A stretch of 33,189 nucleotides of DNA from Oscillospiraceae bacterium (GTDB taxonomy: Bacteria; Bacillota; Clostridia; Oscillospirales; Ruminococcaceae). The DNA is taken from assembly GCA_009777445.1 (NCBI GenBank), contig WRLV01000020.1, positions 1 to 33,189 on the forward strand. Reading direction: 5' to 3'. The translations under genes and the position numbers were made by a program. Below, piece after piece: positions 15,414 to 22,751 of the stretch (position 1 is its first letter; each line of letters opens with the position of its first letter). Under the pieces are notes generated by a model, which was not told where the DNA came from, did not search any database, and saw only the letters and a program-made list of their open reading frames with translations.

Positions 15414-17405
15414 GCTTACATCAATTGCTTCTAAGTAACCGCTTCCGTTGTGGCTTATATAGTCTTTGCGGCCTTGAAGATTGTCGCCGAGTAATAAGTC
15501 GAACATGTCTTTCGTTATTTGAGCGTCTTGTGGTGTTACTTTGATTAGCCTTCGCGTTTGTGGGTTCATGGTGGTTAGTGCCATCATGTCTGCTTCGTTT
15601 TCGCCGAGACCCTTTGAGCGTTGAAGCTTATATTTTGAGTTTGGGTATTTTTTTATAATGCGGTTCTTCTCCCTCTCGGTATAGGCGAAATAGGTTTCGT
15701 CTTTTATATTTATTTCATAAAGCGGCGATTCGGCAATATAAACATATCCCCCGCGGATTAGCGTTGGCGCAAGGCAATAGAGCATGGTAAGAATAAGTGT
15801 GCGAATTTGGAAGCCGTCAACATCTGCGTCGGTGCAAATTATGACTTTGTTCCATCTGAGATTGTCAAGATTGAAGGTCGAGAGTTCTTTGTTAGATTTT
15901 GCTTTTACTTCAACGCCGCAACCCAATACTTTTATAATATCGGTGATGATTTCGTTTTTAAATATTTTGTCGTATGAGGCTTTGAGGCAGTTTAAAATCT
16001 TTCCTCTAACGGGTATAACCGCTTGATATTCGGCATCGCGCGCAAGTTTCACCGCGCCCAAAGCAGAATCGCCCTCCACTATATAGATTTCGCGTTTCGA
16101 CAAGTCTTTAGTTCGACAATCGACAAATTTTTGAACGCGGTTCATTATGTCGATTCCACCGGCTAACTTCTTTTTCAGGTTAAGCCGCGTTTTCTCGGCA
16201 CTTTCGCGGCTTCTTTTGTTGAGCATTATTTGTTCGCAAATTTTCAGCGCATCGTCTTTGTTTTCGAGAAAATAGACCTCAAGTTGATGTTTAAGCCAAT
16301 CGCTCATTGCTTCTTGAATAAATTTATTGTTAATTGCCTTTTTTGTTTGGTTTTCGTAACTTGTTTGCGTGGAAAAATTAGACGAGATGAACAGCAAACA
16401 CTCTTCTATATCAACAAAACTGATTTTGCTCTCACCCTTGTTGTATTTGTTATTTTGCTTGAGAAAGCCGTCAATTTGAGAGACAAACGCCTGTCTTAAG
16501 GCTTTGTCGGGGCTTCCGCCGTGTTCAAGCCAGGATGAATTGTGGTAGTGTTCGATTAGCTTTTTTCTGTTTGAAAAGGCTATGGCAACGCGAAACTTCA
16601 CCTTATATTCGTCTTTGTCGGCGCGGTCGCGGCCACGTCGCTCGGCATTCCATTTTTGCTGCGGGGTAATAAAATCATCACCCACTGTCTGACTCAAATA
16701 GCCGTCAATGCCACTTTCATAACAGAATTGCTCCTTAGAAAAAACGCCGAGTTCTTCCTCACTTATTAACGTAAACAATAATCCATCGTTGACTATTGAT
16801 TGGCGGCGCAGGACATCTTGATAATATTCAAGGGGAATGTCAATTTCTGTAAACACTTCAAGGTCGGGTTTCCATTTAATCCGTGTGCCTGTTTTTCCGT
16901 TTGATTTTTGTTTTGTAAAGCCGCGTGGGTCACGTTGCAATGTTACGTTAAAGCCTTTTTCAAACCTTAAATTGTGCCGCCAAGTGCCGTTGTCTGATTC
17001 GACTTCCATATATTCTGACGAGAATTGTGTGGCGCAAAGCCCTAAGCCGTTGAGCCCCAAGGCGAAGGTGTAGTTCTCGCCTGTGTTGTTGTCGTATTTT
17101 CCCCCGGCGTAAAGTGTACACAGCGCAAGCTCCCAATTATACTTGTCTTCATTTTTATTAAAGTCAATAGGAATCCCGCGCCCGTGGTCGGTTATTTCGA
17201 TTGAACCGTCAAGAAAGCGCGTGATTGTTATTTCGTTTCCGAAACCCTCGCGGGCTTCATCAATTGAGTTTGAGAGAATTTCAAAGACAGAGTGCTGACA
17301 GCCCTCAATCCCATCAGAGCCGAAAATAACCCCCGGTCTTTTGCGAACACGGTCAGGCCCCTTCAACGCTTTCAAACTATTATCGCCGTAATTTTTTTTA
17401 GACAT
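15411..17405 (-). CDS. Type IIA DNA topoisomerase B subunit (divergent GyrB/ParE paralogue)
   Basis: ATPase/Toprim subunit of a type IIA topoisomerase, 664 residues. The GHKL ATPase domain shows EILSNSIDEA (Glu, Asn), DHGRGIPID and GLNGLGLCATQFSSEY, with the K-loop QTKK near residue 350. The Toprim domain shows YIVEGDSALGAVKLARD and CTDADVDGFQIRTL. The C-terminus has QRSKGLGENEADMM where GyrB has QRYKGLGEMN. The changes from GyrB consensus in the ATP lid and after Toprim suggest the second clostridial GyrB/ParE-like paralogue, not the housekeeping gyrase. No GyrA/ParC-type subunit is adjacent, which is unusual. It starts 26 bases after a glycosyltransferase-like gene. The stop lies in a repeat. 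Confidence 0.9.
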   Translation of the reverse strand: MSKKNYGDNSLKALKGPDRVRKRPGVIFGSDGIEGCQHSVFEILSNSIDEAREGFGNEITITRFLDGSIEITDHGRGIPIDFNKNEDKYNWELALCTLYAGGKYDNNTGENYTFALGLNGLGLCATQFSSEYMEVESDNGTWRHNLRFEKGFNVTLQRDPRGFTKQKSNGKTGTRIKWKPDLEVFTEIDIPLEYYQDVLRRQSIVNDGLLFTLISEEELGVFSKEQFCYESGIDGYLSQTVGDDFITPQQKWNAERRGRDRADKDEYKVKFRVAIAFSNRKKLIEHYHNSSWLEHGGSPDKALRQAFVSQIDGFLKQNNKYNKGESKISFVDIEECLLFISSNFSTQTSYENQTKKAINNKFIQEAMSDWLKHQLEVYFLENKDDALKICEQIMLNKRSRESAEKTRLNLKKKLAGGIDIMNRVQKFVDCRTKDLSKREIYIVEGDSALGAVKLARDAEYQAVIPVRGKILNCLKASYDKIFKNEIITDIIKVLGCGVEVKAKSNKELSTFNLDNLRWNKVIICTDADVDGFQIRTLILTMLYCLAPTLIRGGYVYIAESPLYEINIKDETYFAYTEREKNRIIKKYPNSKYKLQRSKGLGENEADMMALTTMNPQTRRLIKVTPQDAQITKDMFDLLLGDNLQGRKDYISHNGSGYLEAIDVS

Positions 17406-17431
17406 GAAATCTTCCTTTAATTTAATATATG

Positions 17432-18685
17432 CTATTCAAGCGGTTTCCAGTCGCTTTTGAAAATTTTATTGAGGGCTCGTATAGGCTTTGTGATTTTCCA
17501 GGATTTAGAGTTTAAAACTTGTTCAAACTTAGCACGCGCAACAGCAAGCTCTCCGCGAACCGCCCAAATCTCGGAATGAAGGTCGCTAAGTTCTTGTAAA
17601 TTTTTAATATGTTCCTCTCGTATATGCCGTCTCGCGGCGATATACCACGGGTCAACGCGGTCGTTAAACAAGTCATCTTGAAACTTCATAAAAGCATCTA
17701 AACAAGCCTGCCCCTCAAACGGGAACATCTCTTTTTTCAACTTTTGCTGTTTTTCAAAATACTCAGGCGATAAAGCCTTTTCAATAATCTCTTCTAATTT
17801 GTCAATATCATTAGTCCCCGGTATAATGTCGTCTTCAATTAATTGTTGAGGAAGACATAATTTACCGCCATAATAAATTGGCTTGCCAAAACCAAATAAG
17901 GCAAGGGGAACATCGCCGGCTATTGCATCAAATGCCGCACCGGAGCGGTCAGACAATACAACGTCCGCATCGTTTAAAATTTCCGCTATCGGTGTGTTTA
18001 CATCGTAAACATGGTTAAAATCATCAAACAGAATGCGTTGGCATGCCAGTTTATCCGAGTAGGCGGTGTGTCCGTGCATTTTGGTAGCAATATTATATTT
18101 ACTTTGTAATGACAACAGCTTGCGGATTGTGCTGTCGTTAACACTATTGATTGCTTCTCCGCCACTCCCCCATGTCGGGAGATAAAGGATTGTCTTTTTC
18201 CCTTGTGGAACTGCTCTTGTTCTCTTATAATTGGCAAGCTTTATATTACCGATTGTTATTGATTTTAAGTGGCCTAAACTAAGTGATGAATTGTGTTCAC
18301 TCAGTGCCAAAAAATAGTCATAATAACAATAATGTGCAGGAGTAAACATCTCCGGTTTGCTGCCGGCATTACCGTGATAATCTAATCTTACGTTGTAGCG
18401 AATATCATTTGAGCGAGCAAGCATTTCATGATACCCATGATACATGGAATATACTACATCATACTTCACGCCTTCGGGAAAGTCTGACAAAACTTCAATG
18501 CCCCGACTTTCAAACGCGGATTTAAGACTGTTATGCCCATTAATGATAAAATCTAAATTAGCATTCGGAGTGGGAACATATACATCAAAGGGAATGTTAT
18601 TGCGTTTTATTTCCAAAATGATTGGAAGTGCCGCGAAAAAAAACGGTATATATTCCGCAAAAAACGCAACCCTTCTTTCTTTCAT
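17432..18685 (-). CDS. CDP-glycerol glycerophosphotransferase-like GT-B protein
   Basis: A 417-residue protein with a TagB/TagF-like (GT-B) fold. Supporting segments are VAFFAEYIPFFFAALPII at the start, VYSMYHGYHEML, TILYLPTWGSGG, KMHGH and DADVVLSDRSGAAFDAIAG, the last being a typical donor-site loop. Residues 350-400 form a likely coiled coil, and the tail NSKSWKITKPIRAL matches the SWxxTxPLR motif seen at the ends of many surface-polysaccharide transferases. It probably transfers a glycerol-phosphate or similar unit to a cell-surface polymer; donor and acceptor are unknown. It starts 17 bases after the methyltransferase gene and is clearly in the same operon. The ATG follows AAGGAGAATT. 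Confidence 0.75.
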   Translation of the reverse strand: MKERRVAFFAEYIPFFFAALPIILEIKRNNIPFDVYVPTPNANLDFIINGHNSLKSAFESRGIEVLSDFPEGVKYDVVYSMYHGYHEMLARSNDIRYNVRLDYHGNAGSKPEMFTPAHYCYYDYFLALSEHNSSLSLGHLKSITIGNIKLANYKRTRAVPQGKKTILYLPTWGSGGEAINSVNDSTIRKLLSLQSKYNIATKMHGHTAYSDKLACQRILFDDFNHVYDVNTPIAEILNDADVVLSDRSGAAFDAIAGDVPLALFGFGKPIYYGGKLCLPQQLIEDDIIPGTNDIDKLEEIIEKALSPEYFEKQQKLKKEMFPFEGQACLDAFMKFQDDLFNDRVDPWYIAARRHIREEHIKNLQELSDLHSEIWAVRGELAVARAKFEQVLNSKSWKITKPIRALNKIFKSDWKPLE

Positions 18686-18702
18686 AAGTTAAATTCTCCT
18701 TG

Positions 18703-19542
18703 TTAATTCTGCTTTACAATAGCTATGCTGATTTCATCGGCGATAGGCATGAATGCTATTTTATTATTTTCGCAAAACTCATCAACGGCTTTTTTAACGC
18801 CCTTATAGCCGGGAGTAAAATAATCATGAACTAATATTACCCCACCATGCACCATTTTGGGATAGAAAAAATCAAGCCCGGCTAAAGTTGGAGCATATAG
18901 GTCAAAATCGAGATTCACGAATACGAATTTATCGTCTATTCCTGCCGCCGTTTCAGGGAAATAGCCTTTTTTGATTATAGCTTTTTCGGGATGTGGGAGA
19001 ATCTGTTTTACTTTTTCTTCAGAAGTTTTTAAATGACCGACCCCGTATTTAGAAAATTTGTTTTTTATTTCAGCCCCAATATCTCGTGAATCAAAACCTT
19101 CAAATGTGTCAAAAAGATACAGCGTTCTGTCGGGGAAGAACTCGTTTATTTTTTTTGCAAACGCGCCGTCAAATACTCCACCTTCTGCGACATTCCCTGT
19201 AATGTTTCTATCGTAAACTAATTTTGAAAAGTATTCAAGAAATATAATTCTATTCTTGATTGATTCAAACACATAACTTATATCAATCTTTTCCTTAGGA
19301 ACAGAAAAGTCTTGCACTAAGTTTTCAACTGCGCCTTCATACGCCATTGTGGCAACAACAACTTTATCATACTCACGGCTGTTTATCTCATTGGGGTTTA
19401 TAATTTTAAGCCCGAAAAGCTCCCCCTCCCAATAGGTGGGGTTTCTGTCGGCAAAAGCGACAACCTGAACTCCTATAAAAGATTGAAGTTCTTGATAAAT
19501 TCGCTCGCCTGTTTGACCGGCACCATAAATTATTACCTTCAT
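18703..19542 (-). CDS. Rossmann-domain plus TylF/MycF-type methyltransferase fusion
   Basis: The start at ATG 19542, after TTTGGAGGAATT, gives 279 residues. The first ~90 residues form a Rossmann-like domain (MKVIIYGAGQTGERIYQEL, then VVAFADRN and YDKVVVATMAYE). The rest matches TylF-type sugar O-methyltransferases: GNVAEGGVFDGAFAKKINEF (SAM site), LYLFDTFEGFD, VFVNLDFDLYAPTLAGL, and GGVILVHDYFTPGYKGVKKAVDEF. The metal-binding acidic and His residues expected in LDFDLY and VHDY are present. It likely methylates a sugar or glycan unit together with the next gene's transferase. The promoter is at 19584-19612. Its exact substrate cannot be told. Confidence 0.8.
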   Translation of the reverse strand: MKVIIYGAGQTGERIYQELQSFIGVQVVAFADRNPTYWEGELFGLKIINPNEINSREYDKVVVATMAYEGAVENLVQDFSVPKEKIDISYVFESIKNRIIFLEYFSKLVYDRNITGNVAEGGVFDGAFAKKINEFFPDRTLYLFDTFEGFDSRDIGAEIKNKFSKYGVGHLKTSEEKVKQILPHPEKAIIKKGYFPETAAGIDDKFVFVNLDFDLYAPTLAGLDFFYPKMVHGGVILVHDYFTPGYKGVKKAVDEFCENNKIAFMPIADEISIAIVKQN

Positions 19543-19583
19543 TATTCCAATTCCTCCAAAAAATTCAAAATCCAACCCACCCT

Positions 19584-19612
19584 ATTATACCAAATTCACA
19601 AGAAACACGCAA
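19584..19612 (-). promoter_or_regulatory. Promoter of the methyltransferase-glycosyltransferase-gyrB-like operon
   Basis: On the minus strand TTGCGT (19612-19607), 17 bases, TATAAT (19589-19584), 41 bases ahead of the ATG. It is the only good promoter seen upstream of the four minus-strand genes that end at 14879. Confidence 0.65.
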
Positions 19613-19705
19613 GTTTTTTTTGAAATTATTCAAAATTTAAGTAAAAATGCACAAATATTGTTGTGGTTTTTGGGGTTTGGTGGTTGTTATTGACGGGGTT
19701 GGGGT

Positions 19706-19736
19706 GGTTGACAACGCGGTGTGATTATGGTATAAT
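19706..19736 (+). promoter_or_regulatory. Consensus promoter of hicAB, also left copy of a direct repeat
   Basis: TTGACA (19708-19713), 17 bases, TATAAT (19731-19736), then GGGGTGAAGG and the hicA ATG 20 bases on. The 21 bases from 19706 (starting GGTTGACAACGCGGTGTG) recur exactly at 21388-21408. A second TTGAC occurs at 19690. Confidence 0.8.
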
Positions 19737-19755
19737 TTATTTTAGGGGTGAAGGA

Positions 19756-19938
19756 ATGACAAATACAGAGCTAAGAAAAAAATTGCGAAAAGCAGGTTGG
19801 GTGATTACATCGGGGGGAGCTCATGACCAGGCAAAAAATCTGAACTACCCGGGTGTTAAAATAGCGATTCCACGCCACAAGGGCGATATTCCCAAAGGCA
19901 CGGCAAACTCAATTCTAAAGGAAGCGGGGCTAAAATAA
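19756..19938 (+). CDS. hicA: HicA-type mRNA interferase toxin
   Basis: A 60-residue toxin with the small dsRBD-like fold that cleaves translated mRNA. The ATG at 19756 is chosen because AAGG and a consensus promoter lie just upstream; the frame is open earlier but that region is promoter. Features are TELRKKLRKAGWVITSGG, the catalytic His in GGAHDQAKN (the NHD-like variant of the more usual GSHH), and PRHKGDIPKGTANSILKEAGLK, which is a strong HicA end. The gene is followed after 34 bases by hicB, so the order is toxin first, as in most hicAB loci. Confidence 0.9.
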   Translation: MTNTELRKKLRKAGWVITSGGAHDQAKNLNYPGVKIAIPRHKGDIPKGTANSILKEAGLK

Positions 19939-19972
19939 TCCCCCCATACTAAAAGCAAAGGAGCTATTTACA

Positions 19973-20380
19973 ATGAAATATGTTTATCCTGCACTTTTTT
20001 CAAAAGAAGGTGATTCGATTTTAGTCAGCGTTCCCGATTTGCCCGGCACTCATACTTTCGGTTCTGATATAGCAGATGCCTTGTTTATGGCAGAAGATGC
20101 TGTAGCCATGTGGCTATGGGATGCCGAAAATAACAAGGAAACTATTCCAAAAGCTTCCGCAAAATCTGACATAGAAAAACAATGCAAAGGAAAAGGGCAA
20201 TTTGTCAACCTTGTAGCCGCTGACACAGAGGAATACAGACGACAAAATGATTCAAGGGCTATAAGAAAAACTCTCTCTATCCCTGCGTGGCTAAATCATA
20301 AAGCCGAAAGGGCAAACGCCCCTTTTTCACAAATATTGCAACAGGGCTTAAAAGATTATCTTCATATAACAGATGCTTGA
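19973..20380 (+). CDS. hicB: HicB-type antitoxin
   Basis: A 135-residue antitoxin with two parts. The N-terminal half is the partial RNase H-like HicB fold that covers HicA (YPALFSKEGDSILVSVPDLPG, then AEDAVAMWL). The C-terminal segment (KTLSIPAWLNHKAERANAPFSQILQQGLKDYL) looks like a ribbon-helix-helix DNA-binding domain, so it probably represses the promoter at 19706-19736. The ATG follows AAAGGAG. A hairpin terminator lies 23 bases after the stop. Confidence 0.9.
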   Translation: MKYVYPALFSKEGDSILVSVPDLPGTHTFGSDIADALFMAEDAVAMWLWDAENNKETIPKASAKSDIEKQCKGKGQFVNLVAADTEEYRRQNDSRAIRKTLSIPAWLNHKAERANAPFSQILQQGLKDYLHITDA

Positions 20381-20403
20381 AGACAGGGCTGAGGTAACTA
20401 ACG

Positions 20404-20443
20404 AAAGAGCGCGCCGCAAAAAAGCAGTGCGCTTTTATCTTTT
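20404..20443 (+). terminator. Intrinsic terminator of hicAB
   Basis: AAAGAGCGC (20404-20412) pairs with GCGCTTTT (20429-20436) with one bulge, with a small inner GC/GC pairing, followed by ATCTTTT. Confidence 0.65.
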
Positions 20444-20445
20444 AG

Positions 20446-20498
20446 CATGATTTTTCAATTTTGTCAAGTTTTTAATAAAATTTTTTAGACGATGGCGC
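20446..20498. repeat. Direct repeat A flanking the aspartic-protease cassette
   Basis: A 53-base AT-rich segment (CATGATTTTTC...GATGGCGC) that recurs with few changes at 21323-21387. It sits just past the end of the protease gene. Confidence 0.75.
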
Positions 20499-20506
20499 TA
20501 AAATTT

Positions 20507-21037
20507 TCAATCTTTCTCAACCGAATAAATCTGTATCGGTTTTTCACCTTGTGACAACTTAGGGGTTCTGGTCGTTTTCCATAAAGTTAGTTCTAAGTCG
20601 TCGTAATTTACTGTGAAATTAAAGTGCTTCATTAAGTCACTGCCCAACAATGTGTTTAGTTTGGGCTGTTTAATTTCACCTTTGTCTATAGCTTGTCTGA
20701 TTTTTATGTCCAAATCTTTTTTAAGCATGAAAAATACTCGTGCGTGCTGTATTTCTCTGTCTCCAAATTTAATTGACACATTGTCTATGTGGCGCAGCGG
20801 TATTTCTCCGGCTCCCGTAATAGCTTTATGTGTAATGTCATTACATTCGTTGAGCAGTAATTCTTCTGTATACCCTAACCTCTCTAAAGCTTCATCGCTG
20901 AGTGTCGTAAAATCGGATGCGGTGTCTAATTTAAATTTTATCGGTCTTAGAGATTTACTGTCAAAAGTTGTTACGTCTGCTTCAAAATCCACCCGTCCGC
21001 GTTCATCGGTTTCAAAATTTATCTTTATTGGTGTCAT
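20507..21037 (-). CDS. Retropepsin-like aspartic protease domain protein
   Basis: A 176-residue single-domain protein. The active-site region reads KFKLDTASDFTTLSDEAL, with Asp38 in DTAS (retropepsins have DTG/DTGA), followed by the strand-helix pattern of pepsin-like half-barrels. The second signature LLGSDLMKHFNFTVNYDDLELTL is the typical end of bacterial retropepsin-like domains. As with retroviral proteases it would need to dimerise. No membrane segment or signal peptide is seen, so it is probably cytoplasmic; its substrate is unknown. It overlaps the upstream 81-residue gene by 4 bases. Both lie between direct repeats A and B. Confidence 0.8.
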   Translation of the reverse strand: MTPIKINFETDERGRVDFEADVTTFDSKSLRPIKFKLDTASDFTTLSDEALERLGYTEELLLNECNDITHKAITGAGEIPLRHIDNVSIKFGDREIQHARVFFMLKKDLDIKIRQAIDKGEIKQPKLNTLLGSDLMKHFNFTVNYDDLELTLWKTTRTPKLSQGEKPIQIYSVEKD

Positions 21038-21279
21038 ACAACAAACAGTCCCCCTATCCGAGGGGTGTCGTCATATCCTTCTACAGCCGCCACTCTGCCC
21101 ATTTCCCCTTTATTGTCTAACTCTTTTTCAATCCTAATCGCTTCTTTGGAATCTTCTAATATCTTATAGACCTCTCCGCATAGCCTGTTTTCTTCCCAAG
21201 CCACATTGACGGCTATCACCCATTTTTTTGGGTATTTCATAGATATAGCACCAAGCGACATTCTTTCCATAACAGACAT
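21034..21279 (-). CDS. Hypothetical 81-residue protein paired with the aspartic protease
   Basis: A small soluble protein with the segment SMKYPKKWVIAVNVAWEENR near the start and a Glu/Lys-rich middle. It resembles the short 'YPGKWV' proteins (DUF5678-like) that I recall next to retropepsin-like proteases; this is from memory and untested. ATG 21279 follows GGAGG at 4 bases; ATG 21270 (MERMSL) is an alternative with wider spacing. The last 4 bases overlap the protease gene, implying coupled synthesis. It could be a substrate, a regulator or a partner of the protease. Confidence 0.7.
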   Translation of the reverse strand: MSVMERMSLGAISMKYPKKWVIAVNVAWEENRLCGEVYKILEDSKEAIRIEKELDNKGEMGRVAAVEGYDDTPRIGGLFVV

Positions 21280-21322
21280 AAGCCCTCCAACAAATAAAAA
21301 TAAGAATACTTTAATATTTTAA

Positions 21323-21387
21323 CATAATTTTTCGATTTTGTCAAGTTTTTAATAAAACTTTTTAGACGACTTTTTAGATGATGGCGC
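21323..21387. repeat. Direct repeat B flanking the aspartic-protease cassette
   Basis: Same sequence as 20446-20498 with a few substitutions and an extra 12-base internal duplication (TTTTTAGACGAC / TTTTTAGATGAT). The two copies are 877 bases apart and enclose only the two-gene cassette. Confidence 0.75.
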
Positions 21388-21418
21388 GGTTGACAACGCG
21401 GTGTGATTGTGCTATACT
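21388..21418 (+). promoter_or_regulatory. Duplicate of the hicAB promoter, pointing into the 3' end of hflX
   Basis: TTGACA (21390-21395), 17 bases, TATACT (21413-21418). The first 21 bases are identical to 19706-19726. It directs plus-strand transcription, but the next gene, hflX, is on the minus strand, ending at 21423, so any transcript would be antisense to hflX. Confidence 0.65.
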
Positions 21419-21422
21419 AAAT

Positions 21423-22709
21423 TTAGTTCTTATCCCCCAACTGCAACCCGTTGAGAACTACCACGTCTACCAAAGCATTAACTTTTATGCCGTCGCTTAG
21501 AAATTCTTCTGAATAGATTATGCCGTTTTCGCGGATTTTTGACGTAAGCCCTGCTTGAGCATACGGGATTAGCAATGTCACGCGCTTTGCTGTCTCGGGA
21601 AGCGTTTTCGCAAGAACTTCTAACATACGTTCAAGCCCGTAACCCGTTTTCGCGCTGATTTCAAGCGGTGCGCCGGCGGTTTCAGCGGTTTCTCCGGCGG
21701 CGCGCCAACTGCCATCGGCGGCTCGCCGGTCGCATTTGTTAAGTATGGTTACGATGGGGATTCCTCCGCAGCCTAATTCTGACAGGATTTTTTCTGTGGT
21801 TTTGGTTTTTTCATAAACTTGTTCATCAGAGGCATCGGCTAAATGAAGGATTATATCGGCGTTTTTGGCTTCTTCGAGGGTGGATTTAAAAGCCTCTACC
21901 AAATGGTGAGGTAGTCGCCTTATAAGTCCCACCGTGTCAATCAGCAACAGCTCTCTGCCATCGGGTAGTGTTACGGCGCGTGAGGTAAGGTCTAAGGTGA
22001 CGAAAAGCTTGTCTTGCTCTAAAACACCGGCGTTGGTTAATTTATTCAATAGTGTGGATTTCCCTGCGTTGGTGTAACCGACAATCGCGCCTGTTAAAAC
22101 TCTGTCTTTTTTGCGGCGTGAACGCATGAAGTCACGGCGACTTTGAAGCTCTTTCAGCTCGTTTGAAAGTTTTGAAATGCGGCGGCGAATATGGCGACGG
22201 TCGGTTTCAAGCTGGGTCTCGCCCGGGCCGCGGGTTCCAATCCCACCGCCTAAACGGCTTAACGCTGTACCCATTCCCGAAAGACGAGGAAGCCGATATT
22301 TAAGTTGCGCCAATTCAACTTGAAGCTTGCCCTCACCCGACACAGCGCGCGCGGCGAATATATCGAGAATCAGCATAGTGCGGTCAATCACCCTTACTTG
22401 CTTTTTCTCGCCTATAAGCCGCTCAATGTTTCTGATTTGACTGCTTGACAACTCATCGTCAAAAACGACAAGCTCAACCTCAAATTGTTCGCAAAGTTCG
22501 GCAATTTCTTCGATTTTGCCTTGCCCCAAATAGGTTGAAGCTAACGGGCGTTCAAGCTTTTGAACAACCTTTGCGACAACGCGGCTTCCTGCTGTTTGCG
22601 CCAATTCTTCAAGCTCGTCAACAGACACATCGGCATCATATTCGCCGGTGTCAGCGGCGGCAACAATTGACAAAGTCGGCATTTCGTTTTGGTGATGATT
22701 TGTGTTCAT
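21423..22709 (-). CDS. hflX: Ribosome-associated GTPase HflX
   Basis: A GTPase that splits stalled or hibernating ribosomes in other bacteria. The 428 residues fit. The HflX N-terminal domain is visible (YLGQGKIEEIAELC, VVFDDELSSSQIRNIE, VIDRTMLILDIFAARA), then the linker GTRGPGETQLETDRR with a coiled coil, then the G domain with GYTNAGKST (P-loop), DTVGLIRRLPH (G3), NKCD (G4) and ISAKTG (G5). The start has GAAAGG 9 bases upstream. It is divergent from nadB with only 42 bases between start codons, so their promoters must overlap each other or the coding ends. Confidence 0.96.
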   Translation of the reverse strand: MNTNHHQNEMPTLSIVAAADTGEYDADVSVDELEELAQTAGSRVVAKVVQKLERPLASTYLGQGKIEEIAELCEQFEVELVVFDDELSSSQIRNIERLIGEKKQVRVIDRTMLILDIFAARAVSGEGKLQVELAQLKYRLPRLSGMGTALSRLGGGIGTRGPGETQLETDRRHIRRRISKLSNELKELQSRRDFMRSRRKKDRVLTGAIVGYTNAGKSTLLNKLTNAGVLEQDKLFVTLDLTSRAVTLPDGRELLLIDTVGLIRRLPHHLVEAFKSTLEEAKNADIILHLADASDEQVYEKTKTTEKILSELGCGGIPIVTILNKCDRRAADGSWRAAGETAETAGAPLEISAKTGYGLERMLEVLAKTLPETAKRVTLLIPYAQAGLTSKIRENGIIYSEEFLSDGIKVNALVDVVVLNGLQLGDKN

Positions 22710-22751
22710 AAAAATTAACCTTTCAATTTAATAAAGGGGCGTACTTTAAAT

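Noticed and set aside
22710-22751. Riboswitch or operator between hflX and nadB
   Set aside because: Only 42 bases separate the two starts and both ribosome sites fill them; no structured element or convincing operator is visible.
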